This document shows, in pieces, positions 23,591-32,637 of a stretch of DNA of 37,581 nucleotides. Both the position numbers and the translations under genes were made by a program. Within the stretch, counting starts at the first letter, position 1, and each line of letters opens with the position of its first letter. The notes below the pieces were generated by a model, which was not told the origin of the DNA, did not search any database, and saw nothing but the letters and a program-made list of their open reading frames with translations. This stretch comes from an uncultured Clostridium sp. (GTDB lineage: Bacteria; Bacillota; Clostridia; TANB77; CAG-508): contig USAE01000012.1 in assembly GCA_900552655.1 (NCBI GenBank), forward strand, positions 1 to 37,581, written 5' to 3'.

Positions 23591-24268
23591 TTATTTTTTC
23601 CTTTCTTTTGCTTGGCAATAAAATGCTCCTTCTCCATCTATAGTTACAAGTAATGCATCTTTAGGTTTTATCTTAAATTTGGCGACTTGTTTTTCTAGCC
23701 ATTTATAATCTTTTCCTAATTTTCGTAAATTCTCTTCCATTATTACTCCATCTATGACTAAATCATATGCTATTCCTTCATATTCTGGGGTTATGTTAAA
23801 ATCTTTAACTATTACATTTCTTTTTTCTGGTTTAGGAACTACTGTTATTTGTCCACTAGTTTCTAATATAGCATATTCAACATCTCCAATATTAAATATA
23901 TTATTAGCACGTAATCTTTCTTCTAATTCATTTATAGTAAATCTTTCTTTGCGTAATATTTTTTCATCAATTTTTCCTCTATATATTAAAATAGAAGGCT
24001 TACCACATATTATCTCTCTAAATTTTAAGCTTTTCATGTTTAACACAGAAATTATTAAGTGCATAACTAACAAACCTAAAATTGGTATTAATCCATTTAA
24101 AATTGGAATTCCTACATCTGACATAGGAATAGAAGCTAAATCTGCAATCATAATAGATATTGCAAGTTCGAATGGTTGAAGCTGTCCTATTTCTCTTTTC
24201 CCCATTAATCTCATAATTAGCAAAACAAATATGTATATAATTATCGCTCTTATAAAATTTGATAACAT
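23591..24268 (-). CDS. DUF421/YetF-family membrane protein
   Basis: A 225-residue protein. Three N-terminal helices (about 5-20, 35-50, 60-78) include MGKREIGQLQPFELAISI, the family signature. The cytoplasmic part carries GKPSILIYRGKIDEKILRKE and a final beta-rich domain. Members such as YetF occur in several copies in spore formers; in B. subtilis related proteins affect spore properties. The role here is not defined by the sequence. It is first of a two-gene unit with the DUF4363 gene and diverges from the small membrane protein gene at 24394. Confidence 0.9.
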   Translation of the reverse strand: MLSNFIRAIIIYIFVLLIMRLMGKREIGQLQPFELAISIMIADLASIPMSDVGIPILNGLIPILGLLVMHLIISVLNMKSLKFREIICGKPSILIYRGKIDEKILRKERFTINELEERLRANNIFNIGDVEYAILETSGQITVVPKPEKRNVIVKDFNITPEYEGIAYDLVIDGVIMEENLRKLGKDYKWLEKQVAKFKIKPKDALLVTIDGEGAFYCQAKERKK

Positions 24269-24393
24269 ACTTTCACCTACTTTATTCTTCGTTTTTATTA
24301 TGTCATCTTTTATTTTTTTTATTCAATTTTGAATATTTATTTTATTTTTGTAAATACTACTATTATGAAACCAATTTAAGGAGGTTTTATATA

Positions 24394-24771
24394 ATGGCTG
24401 ATAGTCAAATGAATGTAAAAGGAAATTCAACCACAAGTACCATGGGACAAATACTATGGAGATTAGTAACATCTGCTGTAGTTTTAGCTATAACTGCTTT
24501 TTTCACTCCTGGTTTCTCTATTAATAATATTTGGACATTAGGTATTGCTGCTGTAGTTCTTACTATTATGGACTTTTTAATTTCAAAATTTACTGGTTTA
24601 CATGCTAGTAGCTTTGGTAGAGGTATTGTAGGTTTTGCACTTGCTGTTGCAACATTATATGCTACTCAATTCTTTGTAGCTGGATACTCAATATCTTGGA
24701 TTGCAGCAATAATTGGTGCTCTTATTTATGGAGTTGTAGATTATTTCATTCCAGGTACTCAAAGTGTATAA
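24394..24771 (+). CDS. Small duplicated membrane protein (phage-holin-family-like)
   Basis: A 125-residue protein with four predicted helices. The frame opens at 24259, but AAGGAGG precedes ATG 24394, and the upstream part is AT-rich noise. The two halves are alike: FFTPGFSINNIWTLGIAAVV near residue 33 and FFVAGYSISWIAAIIGALIY near 90. Each half continues into a D-x-F/L-I end, so the gene arose by internal duplication. It resembles small proteins labelled 'phage holin family' (YvlD-like). There is no lysin or phage gene nearby, so a holin role is not supported. The function is unknown. Confidence 0.8.
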   Translation: MADSQMNVKGNSTTSTMGQILWRLVTSAVVLAITAFFTPGFSINNIWTLGIAAVVLTIMDFLISKFTGLHASSFGRGIVGFALAVATLYATQFFVAGYSISWIAAIIGALIYGVVDYFIPGTQSV

Positions 24772-24786
24772 TATTTCCCACTATAC

Positions 24787-24818
24787 AAAAAAGCAAAGTA
24801 TAAAACTTTGCTTTTTTT
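24787..24818. terminator. Bidirectional terminator
   Basis: AAAAAAGCAAAGT/ACTTTGCTTTTTT with a 5-nt loop, between two converging genes. Confidence 0.9.
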
Positions 24819-24833
24819 GGAATCTTTAAAATA

Positions 24834-25505
24834 TTATTTATATATTTTTTCTATAATTTCATTTTTATTTTTGTATATAGAGTTTTCTGCTACTACACCT
24901 CTTACTGATGATAATGGATATATATTGGTATTTTTTCCGATTACACTTCCTGGGTTTAATATAGAGCCACATCCTACTTCCACTTCATCACCAATCATAG
25001 CCCCAAATTTCTTTAGACCTGTTTCTATTTGTTCTTCTTTATTCTTTACTATTACTAACTTTTTGTCTGATTTTACATTAGAAGTTATAGAACCTGCTCC
25101 CATATGTGCTTTATAACCTAATATTGAATCTCCTACATAATTATAATGAGGAACTTGTACTTTATTAAATAATATTACATTTTTTAATTCTGTTGAATTA
25201 CCAACAACTGCTCCTTCCCCAACAATTGCTTTCCCTCTTATAAAAGCACAATGTCTTACTTCGGCATTTTTTCCTATTATAGCTGGACCTGCTATATATG
25301 CAGTTGGTGCCACTTTAGCACTTTTAGCAATCCAAATATTTCCTTCTTTTTCTTCATATTCATTTTTATCTAATTGTTTTCCTAAATTTATAATAAATTC
25401 CTCTATCTTAGGTAACACTTCCCAAGGGTATGTAGCTTCTGCAAAAATATCTTTTGCTATTGTTTCATCTAAATTATATAAATTTTCTATTTTACATTCT
25501 TTCAT
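24834..25505 (-). CDS. Left-handed beta-helix transferase, GlmU C-domain-like
   Basis: A 223-residue hexapeptide-repeat protein, often annotated in clostridia as UDP-N-acetylglucosamine pyrophosphorylase although it has no nucleotidyltransferase domain. Residues 60-150 show the turns of a left-handed beta-helix (IAGPAIIGKNAEVRHCAFIRG). The segment VPHYNYVGDSILG, then MGAGSITSN, parallels the GlmU acetyltransferase site GHLTYLGD...GAGTITCN, and the His equivalent to the catalytic one is kept. It could acetylate glucosamine-1-phosphate. ATG 25505 follows GGAGG. It overlaps the UAP-like gene by 14 nt, so the two probably act together. Confidence 0.85.
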   Translation of the reverse strand: MKECKIENLYNLDETIAKDIFAEATYPWEVLPKIEEFIINLGKQLDKNEYEEKEGNIWIAKSAKVAPTAYIAGPAIIGKNAEVRHCAFIRGKAIVGEGAVVGNSTELKNVILFNKVQVPHYNYVGDSILGYKAHMGAGSITSNVKSDKKLVIVKNKEEQIETGLKKFGAMIGDEVEVGCGSILNPGSVIGKNTNIYPLSSVRGVVAENSIYKNKNEIIEKIYK

Positions 25506-26745
25506 TTTGTTTCCTCCAATACTCATTGTATAATTTGCTAGCTGTAGCTGGGCTATCTACTCCCTCTTTATTTTTTACCGGTGCAAAATCTTCTTCTCTT
25601 TTTCCTCTTACAATAGATATTTGATTAAAGAATTCGAAAGAGTCAAATATAAAATATTCAAATTTATATGCATTTGGTTCTTCTGGTTCTACTAGTTTTC
25701 CATTTTCATCTAAATAACTATATTTTTTATGTGCTTTATGATATTGTAAATTTTGTAAGCTTATCTTTTCTAGTGCCTTTATACTAAATAAATTACACAT
25801 TACATGTGATTCTCCAAATAAAATTTCTCCATCTTCATCTTTAGCCTCTATCATGTCTTGTGGTAATTCTGAATATTCAATAACTTTTACTTTTCCATCT
25901 TGAATGCATAAAGAGCCTATTCTTTCTGTAGGACAATTTTTAAATATAGATCTTGTTGCAATCTCTGAACCTTCTTTTATGGCAACCCCCATTAATAATG
26001 TATCTACCATTTTTAATAATACATTATCTATAGAACCTATGTATACCCATTCTATTCCTTTTGTTTTCATGTCTTCTAATACACCTTTTATATACATAGA
26101 TTTAAAAATACTACCATTTCCATCTGAAGCTTTCTTTATGTTATAGTTTTCATCAAGTAATATTTGACCATCTTCTGTTATTAGCGGTAACTCTCCTTGT
26201 TCAAAGAAACCTATATATTCTTTGTCATACCCAAAATAGTTATGTTCTTCCATAAATTTTACAATTTCATCATTATTTTCATTACTTGTCATAATATACC
26301 ATGGAATAGTTACATTATATTTTTTATTTGCTCTTTGCAATGTATCTACTATTATTTCAAATAAATATTTTGCTTGTGGCTCTACATCTATTTTAAAAGT
26401 ACCTTTTGGACCTTTATATCCTAATCTTGTTCCTTGACCACCAGACATTGTTACTACTGCAAACTTATTATTTCTTAAAATATCTGCTCCAACATTTTCA
26501 TACATTTCTTTTTCTTCTTTAGTTATTTTATCTGGATTTAAAGATTTTATTGGTTTTAATTCTCCTACATTTACTTCTGCCTCTTCTTTAATATTATTAT
26601 ATAATTCCTTTAATTGTATAAAATTTATATCATGTAATTCTTCAATTATTTTTTTTCTTGTTTCTTTATCTACATTTTCTAATATTTTTAAGGTTCTAGT
26701 TTGACCATATATTTTTAAATTTTCTATTAAATTTTCCTCTTTCAT
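25492..26745 (-). CDS. UDP-N-acetylhexosamine pyrophosphorylase (UAP1/UDPGP type)
   Basis: A 417-residue nucleotidyltransferase of the eukaryotic-like UDPGP family, expected to form UDP-GlcNAc or UDP-GalNAc from UTP and the sugar phosphate. The nucleotide loop is VTMSGGQGTRLGYKGPKGTF, at about residue 97. SDGNGSIFKSM, GSIDNVLLKMVD, and AYKFEYFIFDSFEF are typical further landmarks. The frame opens at GTG 26763, but ATG 26745 lies 6 nt behind TTGGAGG and is the real start. It overlaps the LbH gene by 14 nt. Together they could replace a bifunctional GlmU, if none exists elsewhere. Confidence 0.9.
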   Translation of the reverse strand: MKEENLIENLKIYGQTRTLKILENVDKETRKKIIEELHDINFIQLKELYNNIKEEAEVNVGELKPIKSLNPDKITKEEKEMYENVGADILRNNKFAVVTMSGGQGTRLGYKGPKGTFKIDVEPQAKYLFEIIVDTLQRANKKYNVTIPWYIMTSNENNDEIVKFMEEHNYFGYDKEYIGFFEQGELPLITEDGQILLDENYNIKKASDGNGSIFKSMYIKGVLEDMKTKGIEWVYIGSIDNVLLKMVDTLLMGVAIKEGSEIATRSIFKNCPTERIGSLCIQDGKVKVIEYSELPQDMIEAKDEDGEILFGESHVMCNLFSIKALEKISLQNLQYHKAHKKYSYLDENGKLVEPEEPNAYKFEYFIFDSFEFFNQISIVRGKREEDFAPVKNKEGVDSPATASKLYNEYWRKQNERM

Positions 26746-26769
26746 ATTAAACCTCCAATTCACTATTTC

Positions 26770-26798
26770 ATTCTATCATATGCTTTTTTATTTTGCAA
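26770..26798 (-). promoter_or_regulatory. Promoter of the UAP-LbH pair
   Basis: TTGCAA (26798-26793), a 17-nt spacer and TAGAAT (26775-26770) on the minus strand. Confidence 0.5.
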
Positions 26799-26913
26799 TG
26801 TTTATCATTTACCTATATTTTTTAAACTTTTATGGAATATCTTTATATTCTTACTAATATACTTAACTAAAGTAACTTAGTACAAACATTTTCTATGAGG
26901 AGGTATTTTATAA

Positions 26914-28392
26914 ATGGAAAATATTAATGTATATGAGGATATTGCTAAGCGTACAGATGGTGATATCTATGTTGGTGTTGTTGGACCTGTTAGAACTGGT
27001 AAGTCTACTTTTATAAAAAAATTTATGGATTTGTTAGTTATACCAAATATCGAAAATGAATATAAAAAAGAACGTGCTACAGATGAATTACCACAAAGTG
27101 CTTCTGGCAGAACAATAATGACAACAGAACCAAAATTTGTTCCGAATGAAGCTATAGAAATAACTATTAATAATAATCTTAAATTAAGAACAAGATTAGT
27201 AGATTGCGTTGGTTATTTAGTAAATAATGCTATTGGTTATTTAGAAGATGATATGCCAAGAATGGTAAAAACTCCTTGGTCAGAAGAAGAAATTCCTTTT
27301 GAACAAGCTGCAGAAATAGGTACAAAAAAGGTAATAACAGAACACTCTACAATAGGTATTGTAATGACTACAGATGGTAGTTTTACAGATATTCCTAGAG
27401 AAGATTATATTAATGCAGAAGAACGTGTAATTACAGAACTAAAAACTTTAAATAAACCTTTTGTAATTGTCTTAAATTCTGAAAACCCAAATTCTGAATA
27501 CACAAAAGATTTAGCAAAGAAACTAGAATTAAAGTATGAAACAACTGTAATTTCTATCAATTGTTCAGATCTAACACTTGATGATATAAATAACATATTT
27601 TCTAAAGTTTTATATGAATTTCCAATTAACGAAATTAATATTAACTTTCCAAAATGGATCGATATACTAGACGAATCACATCCTTTAAGAATTGCTCTAT
27701 TAAAAGATTTAAAAGTTTCTTTTGAAAATGTAAAAATTTTAAAGCAGGTAGAAAATTGTATAGAATCATTGTCTTCTTCTGAAGTTATCCAAAAAGCTTG
27801 TATAGATAAAATAGAGCTTGGAACTGGAAGTGTTTGTATTTCTGTTAATTTAAAAGAAAATCTATTTTATAATGTTTTAACCGAAATGTCTGGTGTTACA
27901 ATTTCTAACGATGGTGACTTATTTAGAACTATGTCTGAATTTTCTGAAGTCAAAAAGGAATATGATAAGATTTCATTTGCATTAGAAGAAGTTAAAGCCA
28001 AAGGTTATGGAATAGTTACACCTGCAATAGATGAATTAATTTTAGATGAACCTGAAATGGTAAAACAAGGTTCTAGGTTTGGTGTTAAACTAAAAGCTAA
28101 AGCCCCTTCTATACATATGATAAGAGCTGATATAGAAACCGAAGTTTCTCCAATAGTTGGTTCTGAAAAACAGTCTGAAGAATTAGTAAATTATTTATTA
28201 TCTGAATTTGAAAATGATCCTAAGAAAATTTGGGAATCTAATATATTTGGAAAGAGTTTACACGAACTTGTCAACGAAGGACTGCAAAGTAAATTATCAC
28301 ATATGCCTGAAGATGCACAAATAAAATTACAAGAAACTTTAGAAAGAATTGTAAATGAAGGTAGTGGTGGATTAATTTGTATTATATTATAA
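26914..28392 (+). CDS. spoIVA: Stage IV sporulation protein A
   Basis: ATPase that polymerises on the outer forespore membrane as the base of the spore coat. It has 492 residues, as in Bacillus and Clostridium. The N-terminal ATPase domain has Walker A GPVRTGKST (24-32), then SGRTIMTTEPKFVPNEA. The middle domain covers about 240-400. The C-terminus ends GSGGLICIIL, typical of the membrane-docking region. AGGAGG lies before ATG 26914. The family is controlled by sigma-E; upstream TGGAATAT and ATATACTT strings about 15 nt apart (26833-26863) are weakly similar to its boxes. The gene is divergent from the UAP pair. Confidence 0.97.
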   Translation: MENINVYEDIAKRTDGDIYVGVVGPVRTGKSTFIKKFMDLLVIPNIENEYKKERATDELPQSASGRTIMTTEPKFVPNEAIEITINNNLKLRTRLVDCVGYLVNNAIGYLEDDMPRMVKTPWSEEEIPFEQAAEIGTKKVITEHSTIGIVMTTDGSFTDIPREDYINAEERVITELKTLNKPFVIVLNSENPNSEYTKDLAKKLELKYETTVISINCSDLTLDDINNIFSKVLYEFPINEININFPKWIDILDESHPLRIALLKDLKVSFENVKILKQVENCIESLSSSEVIQKACIDKIELGTGSVCISVNLKENLFYNVLTEMSGVTISNDGDLFRTMSEFSEVKKEYDKISFALEEVKAKGYGIVTPAIDELILDEPEMVKQGSRFGVKLKAKAPSIHMIRADIETEVSPIVGSEKQSEELVNYLLSEFENDPKKIWESNIFGKSLHELVNEGLQSKLSHMPEDAQIKLQETLERIVNEGSGGLICIIL

Positions 28393-28449
28393 ATAAGTTG
28401 TTCTAAATATTATCGCACAAATTATTTTCTATAATTATCACAAGCAAAG

Positions 28450-28482
28450 ATACGGGAAGAAGCTGTTTCCTTCTCCCCGTAT
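28450..28482. terminator. Hairpin between spoIVA and the convergent orphan
   Basis: ATACGGG-A-AGAAG pairs with CTTCT-C-CCCGTAT around a 6-nt loop. It is GC-rich for this genome. The T tract is poor on both sides. Confidence 0.6.
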
Positions 28483-28498
28483 TTGCACATGTTATTTT

Positions 28499-29518
28499 TT
28501 AAAATTCAAGTTCTGTCAAGAATCTTTCCTGTACAATCTTAATTGGTATCCTTATGCAACCTTCCGCTATATCGAGCACCGGATTTGATATTTTTATATC
28601 ATTTCCTTTATATTTTGCTATAGTTTCAAGCTCTGTACAGCCTTTAATGTATCTGACAATACTTACATTTTCATTGTCTATAACTACCATATAATCGGTA
28701 ATTTCTGGATAAAAAAGTGGTTTTATTTTTTTTCCTTGAATTGGCATTAGAGCATATTTTTCTTTAGCAATTGCTAACATATAAAGCTTTTCATCTTTCT
28801 GTACGATATACTTATATGGTTTTGGGAGCCAATCTGGTTCTTCAACTTCAGCAAATTCCTCAATAATATTTACTCGTCCCATGCCTTCAAAATTTATAAG
28901 AATGTTTCCTATAAGCTGTGAACCACATTCGTCTACTGGTTTATTTTCTAGCGTTCCTTTTGTCTCGTCTTTTAATATAACTTTTACGCTATCATTGCAT
29001 TGTTCTATCCTTGGTATAATTATCTGGTATTTTTTATCTGTCTCTATAAGAAATATCCCTATTTTATCCAGCCATAGAACAGAATTTACTGTTTCTAATA
29101 AGATTTTTCCTCTATCATAATCATATATAATTGATCCTTTGGAATAATGGTTTAGTAATATTAAATTATACCTGTTTATTTCTTCAAAGTGTTCGAAACG
29201 TGAAAATTCATCCATAATAGATGGCTCAAAATCGTTTTCATCAAACTCATAAATCTTGTAGCCCTCTTTGGCATCTTCATAAGTTCTAAAAATAAAAACA
29301 TCTCTTGTTCTAGAATATAATATTTTAAAAAATGATGTTACACTTTTTAAAGTAATCCTTCCATTATGAACAACATATGTCATGCCATAATTGTTTTCCC
29401 AAATTCGAATATTACATTCATTTAGCCTTGTTGCATACCGATATAATCTTGTTACATCTTTTGTTTTTCCTCCACCCATACAAAAAATTTTAGCTTTTAC
29501 TTTTGAATCCTTTAACAT
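28499..29518 (-). CDS. Unknown protein, 339 residues
   Basis: I do not recognise it. AGGAGG lies 7 nt before ATG 29518 and a strong promoter is further upstream, so it is a real single gene. There is no signal peptide or TM helix. The sequence looks beta-rich and periodic, with short hydrophobic strands alternating with charged turns throughout (IRIWENNYGMTYVVHNGRI, YLILLNHYS-like segments, FLIETDKKYQIIIPRIE). This could be a repeat or propeller-type fold; that is inference. The N-terminal FCMGGGKTKDVTRLYRYATR is the most distinctive part and superficially like a P-loop, but it lacks the GKT/S context with a Walker B. Codons carry more G and C than in neighbours. Confidence 0.7.
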   Translation of the reverse strand: MLKDSKVKAKIFCMGGGKTKDVTRLYRYATRLNECNIRIWENNYGMTYVVHNGRITLKSVTSFFKILYSRTRDVFIFRTYEDAKEGYKIYEFDENDFEPSIMDEFSRFEHFEEINRYNLILLNHYSKGSIIYDYDRGKILLETVNSVLWLDKIGIFLIETDKKYQIIIPRIEQCNDSVKVILKDETKGTLENKPVDECGSQLIGNILINFEGMGRVNIIEEFAEVEEPDWLPKPYKYIVQKDEKLYMLAIAKEKYALMPIQGKKIKPLFYPEITDYMVVIDNENVSIVRYIKGCTELETIAKYKGNDIKISNPVLDIAEGCIRIPIKIVQERFLTELEF

Positions 29519-29576
29519 GTCTTTTTCCTCCTGGCATTACGCCTTATTTAGATTTTATTACAAAGTTACTTAAAAC

Positions 29577-29605
29577 AGTATAACATATTGTTAATATAAC
29601 GTCAA
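29577..29605 (-). promoter_or_regulatory. Promoter of the 339-residue orphan
   Basis: TTGACG (29605-29600), a 17-nt spacer and TATACT (29582-29577) on the minus strand. The spacer contains GTTATA, repeated across the -10. Confidence 0.7.
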
Positions 29606-29684
29606 TTTATGTAAATCAAAATTCAAAATATCTTTATAGGTTTCCAAACATATTTCTTCTCTTTACTCTTATACTTAATTTTTA

Positions 29685-30797
29685 TTATTCATAATCTTCT
29701 TTATTAAGTTCTGGGTATACAAATATTGCTCCCCCTTCTGATACTTGTCCACTTGGGAAATGTGTTTTATTAAAATTTATTTCTCCCTTTAAGAAATATT
29801 TAGTTCTTGCAGATTTTGGAGCTTTTCCATTCCCTATAATAGTTGGATCATCCCATGTAACATCTATAGCATACCAACTATCATTTAAAAGTACATAATT
29901 CCAAGCATGTGCTTCTGTCTGTCCAGAAGAATTTGTACCTGTTCCTACTATTTCAACACATGGAATACCAACAGCATCTAACAAATATTTAAAAGATTCA
30001 GCATATCCTTCACAAACAACATTTTTTTCTATTAGAGCTCCATAAATATTTCTAGTATTTGTTCTTACCATAGAGTCATCATATTCTATATGATCTACTA
30101 AAAAATTATGAATTCTTTTTATTTTTGTATAATTATCGTCAATTGCAACTTGGTTTACTATATCTTTTTTTATAGTTTCTAAACTATTTAACGCTTCTTC
30201 AACTTCTGCTTTAGATGAAAACTCTGCTGTTAAATAGCTTCCTTCTTCTGAAGGTTCTATTGTTACTGTATATTTCGTACCTAAAATATTAGTTTTTGAA
30301 TAAATCATAAGAACCATTTTTGTTACATCTATATAAAAAACTTCTGGGTAGTCTAAACAAAAAGCATCTAATGCTGCTTGGTATGCTACATTTAACTTCT
30401 CATTTCCACCTTCTTCATTTAATAAACTATTAAATTTTTCTCCAAATTCGATTTTACTAGTTCCCGTTTTTAAATTTTCTATATTATTTTCTACTGCTGA
30501 ATAAATTATTTTCGCATTAGAATCTAACTGATCATAATAATATTTGTATCTTGTAGATGATATTACATTATTATTTGTAGATTGAACATCTAAGTTACTA
30601 GATATTACGCTATCTCCACTACTTTCTGTAGGCTCTAATGGCTTTATAGTTTCGTTACTAACATCATTAGTTCCTGTAACTAATGATAAAATATTATTTG
30701 TATCAATTTGCATATATTCGATAAAAAAATATGTTAACACTCCAATTATTCCTAGCATAAAAACTATTAATATAAATGTTAAAAATTTATTTTTCAT
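29685..30797 (-). CDS. Membrane-anchored transglutaminase-like protein
   Basis: A 370-residue protein with an N-terminal anchor helix (about 5-27) and a Ser/Asn/Thr-rich linker to residue 80. The transglutaminase-like domain is C-terminal, with a full triad: C262 (VVCEGYAESFKYLL), H298 (EAHAWNYV) and D312 (AIDVTWDDP). It probably acts outside the cytoplasm as a protease or crosslinking enzyme; the substrate is unknown. ATG 30797 follows AGGAG. The gene diverges from gerAA, and the intergenic region is 157 nt. A link to spores is plausible only by position. Confidence 0.88.
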   Translation of the reverse strand: MKNKFLTFILIVFMLGIIGVLTYFFIEYMQIDTNNILSLVTGTNDVSNETIKPLEPTESSGDSVISSNLDVQSTNNNVISSTRYKYYYDQLDSNAKIIYSAVENNIENLKTGTSKIEFGEKFNSLLNEEGGNEKLNVAYQAALDAFCLDYPEVFYIDVTKMVLMIYSKTNILGTKYTVTIEPSEEGSYLTAEFSSKAEVEEALNSLETIKKDIVNQVAIDDNYTKIKRIHNFLVDHIEYDDSMVRTNTRNIYGALIEKNVVCEGYAESFKYLLDAVGIPCVEIVGTGTNSSGQTEAHAWNYVLLNDSWYAIDVTWDDPTIIGNGKAPKSARTKYFLKGEINFNKTHFPSGQVSEGGAIFVYPELNKEDYE

Positions 30798-30893
30798 AAG
30801 TAATCTCCTATTATATTTTATTCTCTTTTTTACTGTATTTTAATTATATCATTTCCATTATAATATTGTACATAGTAATTTTTTTCAAATTTG

Positions 30894-30924
30894 TACATAT
30901 TTTTTTATTTATTGGAAAATACTA
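30894..30924 (+). promoter_or_regulatory. Candidate sigma-G promoter of the gerA operon
   Basis: TACATA (30894-30899), an 18-nt spacer and AATACTA (30918-30924). The known forespore consensus is TGMATA with CATAMTA at 17-18 nt; these boxes match 5 of 6 and 6 of 7. It lies about 30 nt before gerAA, and gerA operons are known to be sigma-G dependent. Confidence 0.55.
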
Positions 30925-30954
30925 ATTTTAATAATTATATGTAGGAGTATATTA

Positions 30955-32637
30955 ATGAAATTATCACGTTTAAAACAAGCTTTTAGTAATTTAATAACTT
31001 ACAAAGGACCTAAAGATTCTTACGATTTTTCTTTAAATATATCTACTTCAAAAAACATAACATATGAGTCTAATGAAAATGTTTCTGCTAGTTTAAAAGA
31101 TAATAAAAATATTATAGAAAGAAAATATAATACTTTAATAAATAGTGATATTATAATTAGAAACTTCAAATTAAAATCTAATAATATCCCTTATTCTGCT
31201 TTTATTATTTATATAGATGGTATGTCAGATTCAAATTTAATTAATCAATTTATTTTACAACCACTTATGTTAAGAAACAAAGCAAATACTTATAAAACAC
31301 AAAGTTTAAAAACTTTTAATAAAGGAAAAAAAGTTATAATTCAAAAACATTCTAATAATTTAGCAGTAGAAATAGAAAATTCTTTGTTACCACAAAATTC
31401 ATTAGTAAAGGAAACTAGTTTTGACAATATTTTTTCCGCAATTAATATGGGAAATTGTGTACTCTTTGTAGATAGTCTTTCTATTGCATTTAATTTAGAT
31501 GTAAAAGGTTTTAAGCAAAGGAGTATAAGTTCTCCCAATAATGAAATAATTATAAAAGGTCCCCAAGAAGCATTTGTAGAATCTATACGTGTAAATACTT
31601 CTCTTATCCGTCGTGCAACTAATACAGAAAATCTAATTATAGAAAACGTCTTAGTTGGTAAATTAAGTAAAACTCCTTGTAGTATTTGTTATTTAAAAAA
31701 CATTGCAAATTCTGATTTAGTTGCAGAAGTTAGATATCGTTTAAATAATTTAGAAATAGATTCTCTTCTATCTACTGGTCAACTAGAACAGTTAATATGC
31801 GAAGATAATAAGTTTAATATTCCACAGGTATTATCAACAGAAAGACCAGATAAAGCTGCTAAAAATTTATATGATGGTAGAGTTGTTATTTTAATAAATG
31901 GCAATCCTTATTGTCTTATTCTTCCAGCTACTATAATTGATTTTATTTCTTCGCCAGAAGATACAAATTTGCGCCCAATGTTTGCTAATTTTTTAAAGTT
32001 TCTGCGTTTTCTTGCAATGGCTATTACTTTATTACTACCTAGTATATATATTGCTATAGTAGACTTTCACCAAGAGTTATTACCATCTGAGCTATTATTT
32101 ACATTATTAGCTTCTAGAGAAAATGTTCCTTTTCCAATTATATTCGAGCTATTTGTAATGGAAGTTTCCTTCGAGCTAATTCGAGAAGCAGGTCTTAGGG
32201 TTCCTTCCCCTATAGGTCCTACAATTGGAATTGTTGGAGCTTTAGTATTAGGTCAAGCAGCTGTAAGCGCTAGTATTGTAAGTCCTTTCCTTATAATAAT
32301 AGTAGCAATTACTGGAATTGCTTCATTTGCTATTCCAGACTTTTCATTTGGTTTTCATTTAAGAATTACTAGATTTTTATTTACTATTTCTGCCTATATA
32401 GCTGGTTTTTTAGGCATTGCGGTAGGTTTATATTTATATCTATGTATTCTTTGTAGTATTAAATCATTTGGTGCTTCATATTTAAATCCAAATGACACAA
32501 TAAATTTTAACAAAAAGTCTAATAATTTTTTAGTATTGCCAACTTGGATGCAAGAATTTAGACATAAATATCTTCAGCCAAAAAAGGAACGTGCACAAAG
32601 TGAAATAAGTATGAAATGGAGGCACCCTAATGAATAA
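30955..32637 (+). CDS. gerAA: Spore germination protein GerAA-type (A subunit)
   Basis: A subunit of an inner-membrane nutrient germinant receptor. It has 560 residues, slightly longer than usual at the N-terminus. A large hydrophilic N-terminal domain (1-330) ends with DGRVVILINGNPYCLILPA. Then come about five helices, with PSIYIAIVDFHQELLPSELL, ELIREAGLRVPSPIGPTIGI, and the Ile/Ala-rich following helix, all highly typical. TAGGAG precedes ATG 30955. gerAB starts 8 nt before its end (ATGAATAA overlap). The germinant cannot be inferred. Confidence 0.97.
   Translation: MKLSRLKQAFSNLITYKGPKDSYDFSLNISTSKNITYESNENVSASLKDNKNIIERKYNTLINSDIIIRNFKLKSNNIPYSAFIIYIDGMSDSNLINQFILQPLMLRNKANTYKTQSLKTFNKGKKVIIQKHSNNLAVEIENSLLPQNSLVKETSFDNIFSAINMGNCVLFVDSLSIAFNLDVKGFKQRSISSPNNEIIIKGPQEAFVESIRVNTSLIRRATNTENLIIENVLVGKLSKTPCSICYLKNIANSDLVAEVRYRLNNLEIDSLLSTGQLEQLICEDNKFNIPQVLSTERPDKAAKNLYDGRVVILINGNPYCLILPATIIDFISSPEDTNLRPMFANFLKFLRFLAMAITLLLPSIYIAIVDFHQELLPSELLFTLLASRENVPFPIIFELFVMEVSFELIREAGLRVPSPIGPTIGIVGALVLGQAAVSASIVSPFLIIIVAITGIASFAIPDFSFGFHLRITRFLFTISAYIAGFLGIAVGLYLYLCILCSIKSFGASYLNPNDTINFNKKSNNFLVLPTWMQEFRHKYLQPKKERAQSEISMKWRHPNE

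Noticed and set aside
23599..23618. Upstream TTG start for the DUF4363 protein
   Set aside because: It would overlap the YetF coding region by 28 nt and add a basic stretch before the membrane anchor; ATG 23588 fits better.
24394..24771. Prophage remnant around the holin-like gene
   Set aside because: No lysin, tail, integrase or attachment repeats are seen nearby; the neighbours are chromosomal genes.
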